From positions 1,698,836-1,762,835 of the forward strand of contig NZ_QPFB01000001.1 of the NCBI RefSeq assembly GCF_004348115.1: a DNA stretch of 64,000 bases. Reading direction: 5' to 3'. Position 1 is the first letter of the stretch, and every line of letters begins with the position of its first letter. The notes under the pieces are model-generated. The model ran no database searches and had not been told where the DNA came from. It saw nothing but the letters and a program-made list of their open reading frames with translations. Shown here one piece after another: positions 63,414 to 64,000 of the stretch. The DNA is from Stenotrophomonas sp. ATCM1_4 (lineage in GTDB: Bacteria; Pseudomonadota; Gammaproteobacteria; Xanthomonadales; Xanthomonadaceae). A program made the translations under genes and the position numbers.

Positions 63414-64000
63414 TCAGGAACCCCGGTCCCACAACCATTGCAGCCCCAGCGTGACGCCGCGGTCCGGTCCCGGCTCGTAGTAGCGCAGGTTGCCGTCGTT
63501 GACGATGACCGAGCCGATGTAGCGCTGGTCCAGCACGTTGTCCACGCGCGCGAACACCCGCAGCGGGCCGCGCGTGGTCGGCCATTCCCGTGCCGCCTCC
63601 AGGTTCAGCAGGGCATAGCCCGGTGCGCGCGCATCGGCCAGGTCGTTGACCACCATGTCGCTGGCCGCGACCACTTCGGCAGCCCACTGCCATGCCCCCG
63701 GCTGCCACTGCCAACGCGCGGACAGCTGCTGGCGCGGCACGCCCGGCAGGCGGCTGCCGGGCGCCACCCGGTTGGTCGGTACCCGGCATGGCGCGGGCAG
63801 GCCGGTGCAGGTCAGGTAGCCGTCACGCACGCTGGCCTGCAGCCAGGTCCAGGCCAACTGCAGGTGCTGGCTTTCGCCGATCGGCTGCTGCCATCCCAGC
63901 TCCACGCCCTGGCGGCGGGTGGCGCCGATGTTGCGGTAGCTGCTGCGCCCACCGCTGTTGGTCGCCACCGCCAGTTCGTCATCGGTATCGGCGCGGAACA
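63414..64000 (-). CDS. TonB-dependent outer-membrane receptor, C-terminal part (cut by window edge)
   Basis: These ~195 residues are the C-terminal barrel end of a TonB-dependent receptor. Landmarks are the strand pattern RRQGVELGWQQ, the late segment VFARVDNVLDQRYIGSVI and the aromatic end LGLQWLWDRGS. The frame stays open to base 64000, so the plug and most of the barrel lie outside. It is unlike the carbohydrate receptor at 53100 in its short end; it could be a siderophore or cobalamin-type transporter, but the ligand cannot be told from this part. Confidence 0.85.
   Translation of the reverse strand, partial: FRADTDDELAVATNSGGRSSYRNIGATRRQGVELGWQQPIGESQHLQLAWTWLQASVRDGYLTCTGLPAPCRVPTNRVAPGSRLPGVPRQQLSARWQWQPGAWQWAAEVVAASDMVVNDLADARAPGYALLNLEAAREWPTTRGPLRVFARVDNVLDQRYIGSVIVNDGNLRYYEPGPDRGVTLGLQWLWDRGS

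Overview
This GC-rich window (roughly two-thirds G+C by eye) reads as a chromosomal segment of a gammaproteobacterium of the Xanthomonadaceae (Lysobacteraceae), most like Stenotrophomonas or Xanthomonas. The grounds are the RdgC, TtcA, PlsB, GltBD and TatABC proteins, the TonB-dependent receptors beside sugar-acid genes, and REP-like repeats with a GTAG head. The genus is an inference, since no rRNA or tRNA gene is present. Genes are dense, with many 4-bp ATGA overlaps, and I see no prophage, IS transposase, CRISPR array or plasmid gene.

Layout. 1-5.5 kb: glyQS (minus strand, glyS cut by the window edge), an orphan GspE/PulE-type ATPase coupled to a class I glutamine amidotransferase, and a BPSS1780-type membrane protein. 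5.6-11.6 kb: a minus-strand signalling operon encoding a hybrid kinase with three receivers, CheR, receiver-less CheB and a REC-GGDEF cyclase. 11.7-16.2 kb: tatABC, a SYLF-domain protein, then hemH coupled to an alpha/beta hydrolase. 16.4-21.5 kb: a chemoreceptor, a YgjP-type metallopeptidase, rdgC, ttcA and a YdcH-like small protein. 21.6-28.4 kb: a coupled unit of exported protein, plsB and small exported protein; a structured RNA candidate; pyrF with a class C acid phosphatase; a YceH protein. 28.4-33.2 kb: an accessory patch with a PIN/NYN-like gene between two REP elements, small exported or membrane proteins, a DUF3667 protein and rlmF. 33.5-37.1 kb: a MrfA-like helicase coupled to a MrfB-like nuclease. 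37.2-41.7 kb: a BlaI/M56 pair with twin operators, a saccharopine dehydrogenase-like protein and two I78-type lipoproteins. 42-49 kb: gltB, gltD and an unusual two-domain methylglyoxal synthase-like protein. 49-57.8 kb: a sugar-acid locus with a large exported LamG-domain protein, a TonB-dependent receptor, kdgK and eda. 58-62.8 kb: an AcoR-type sigma-54 activator opposite an AldB-type aldehyde dehydrogenase and a zinc alcohol dehydrogenase. The window ends inside another TonB-dependent receptor.

How the genes may work together. In the uronate locus the receptor would import oligosaccharides released or trimmed by the 1268-residue LamG protein, and KdgK plus Eda would turn 2-keto-3-deoxygluconate into pyruvate and glyceraldehyde 3-phosphate; two near-identical 15-bp boxes lie one before each divergent unit. 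In the alcohol locus a canonical -24/-12 promoter and a perfect 7-3-7 inverted repeat lie between the activator and aldB. MrfAB would act on crosslinked DNA. The BlaI/M56 pair looks like an envelope-stress switch without a beta-lactam sensor.

The intergenic regions carry two repeat families: a roughly 130-bp element with C/T-rich and G/A-rich arms (best copy 4384-4511, with perfect 39-bp arms) and GTAG-headed REP pairs. The least-described items are the minus-strand RNA candidate at about 25787-25905, the LamG protein, the tandem methylglyoxal synthase-like protein and the M56 protein with a helical repeat tail.
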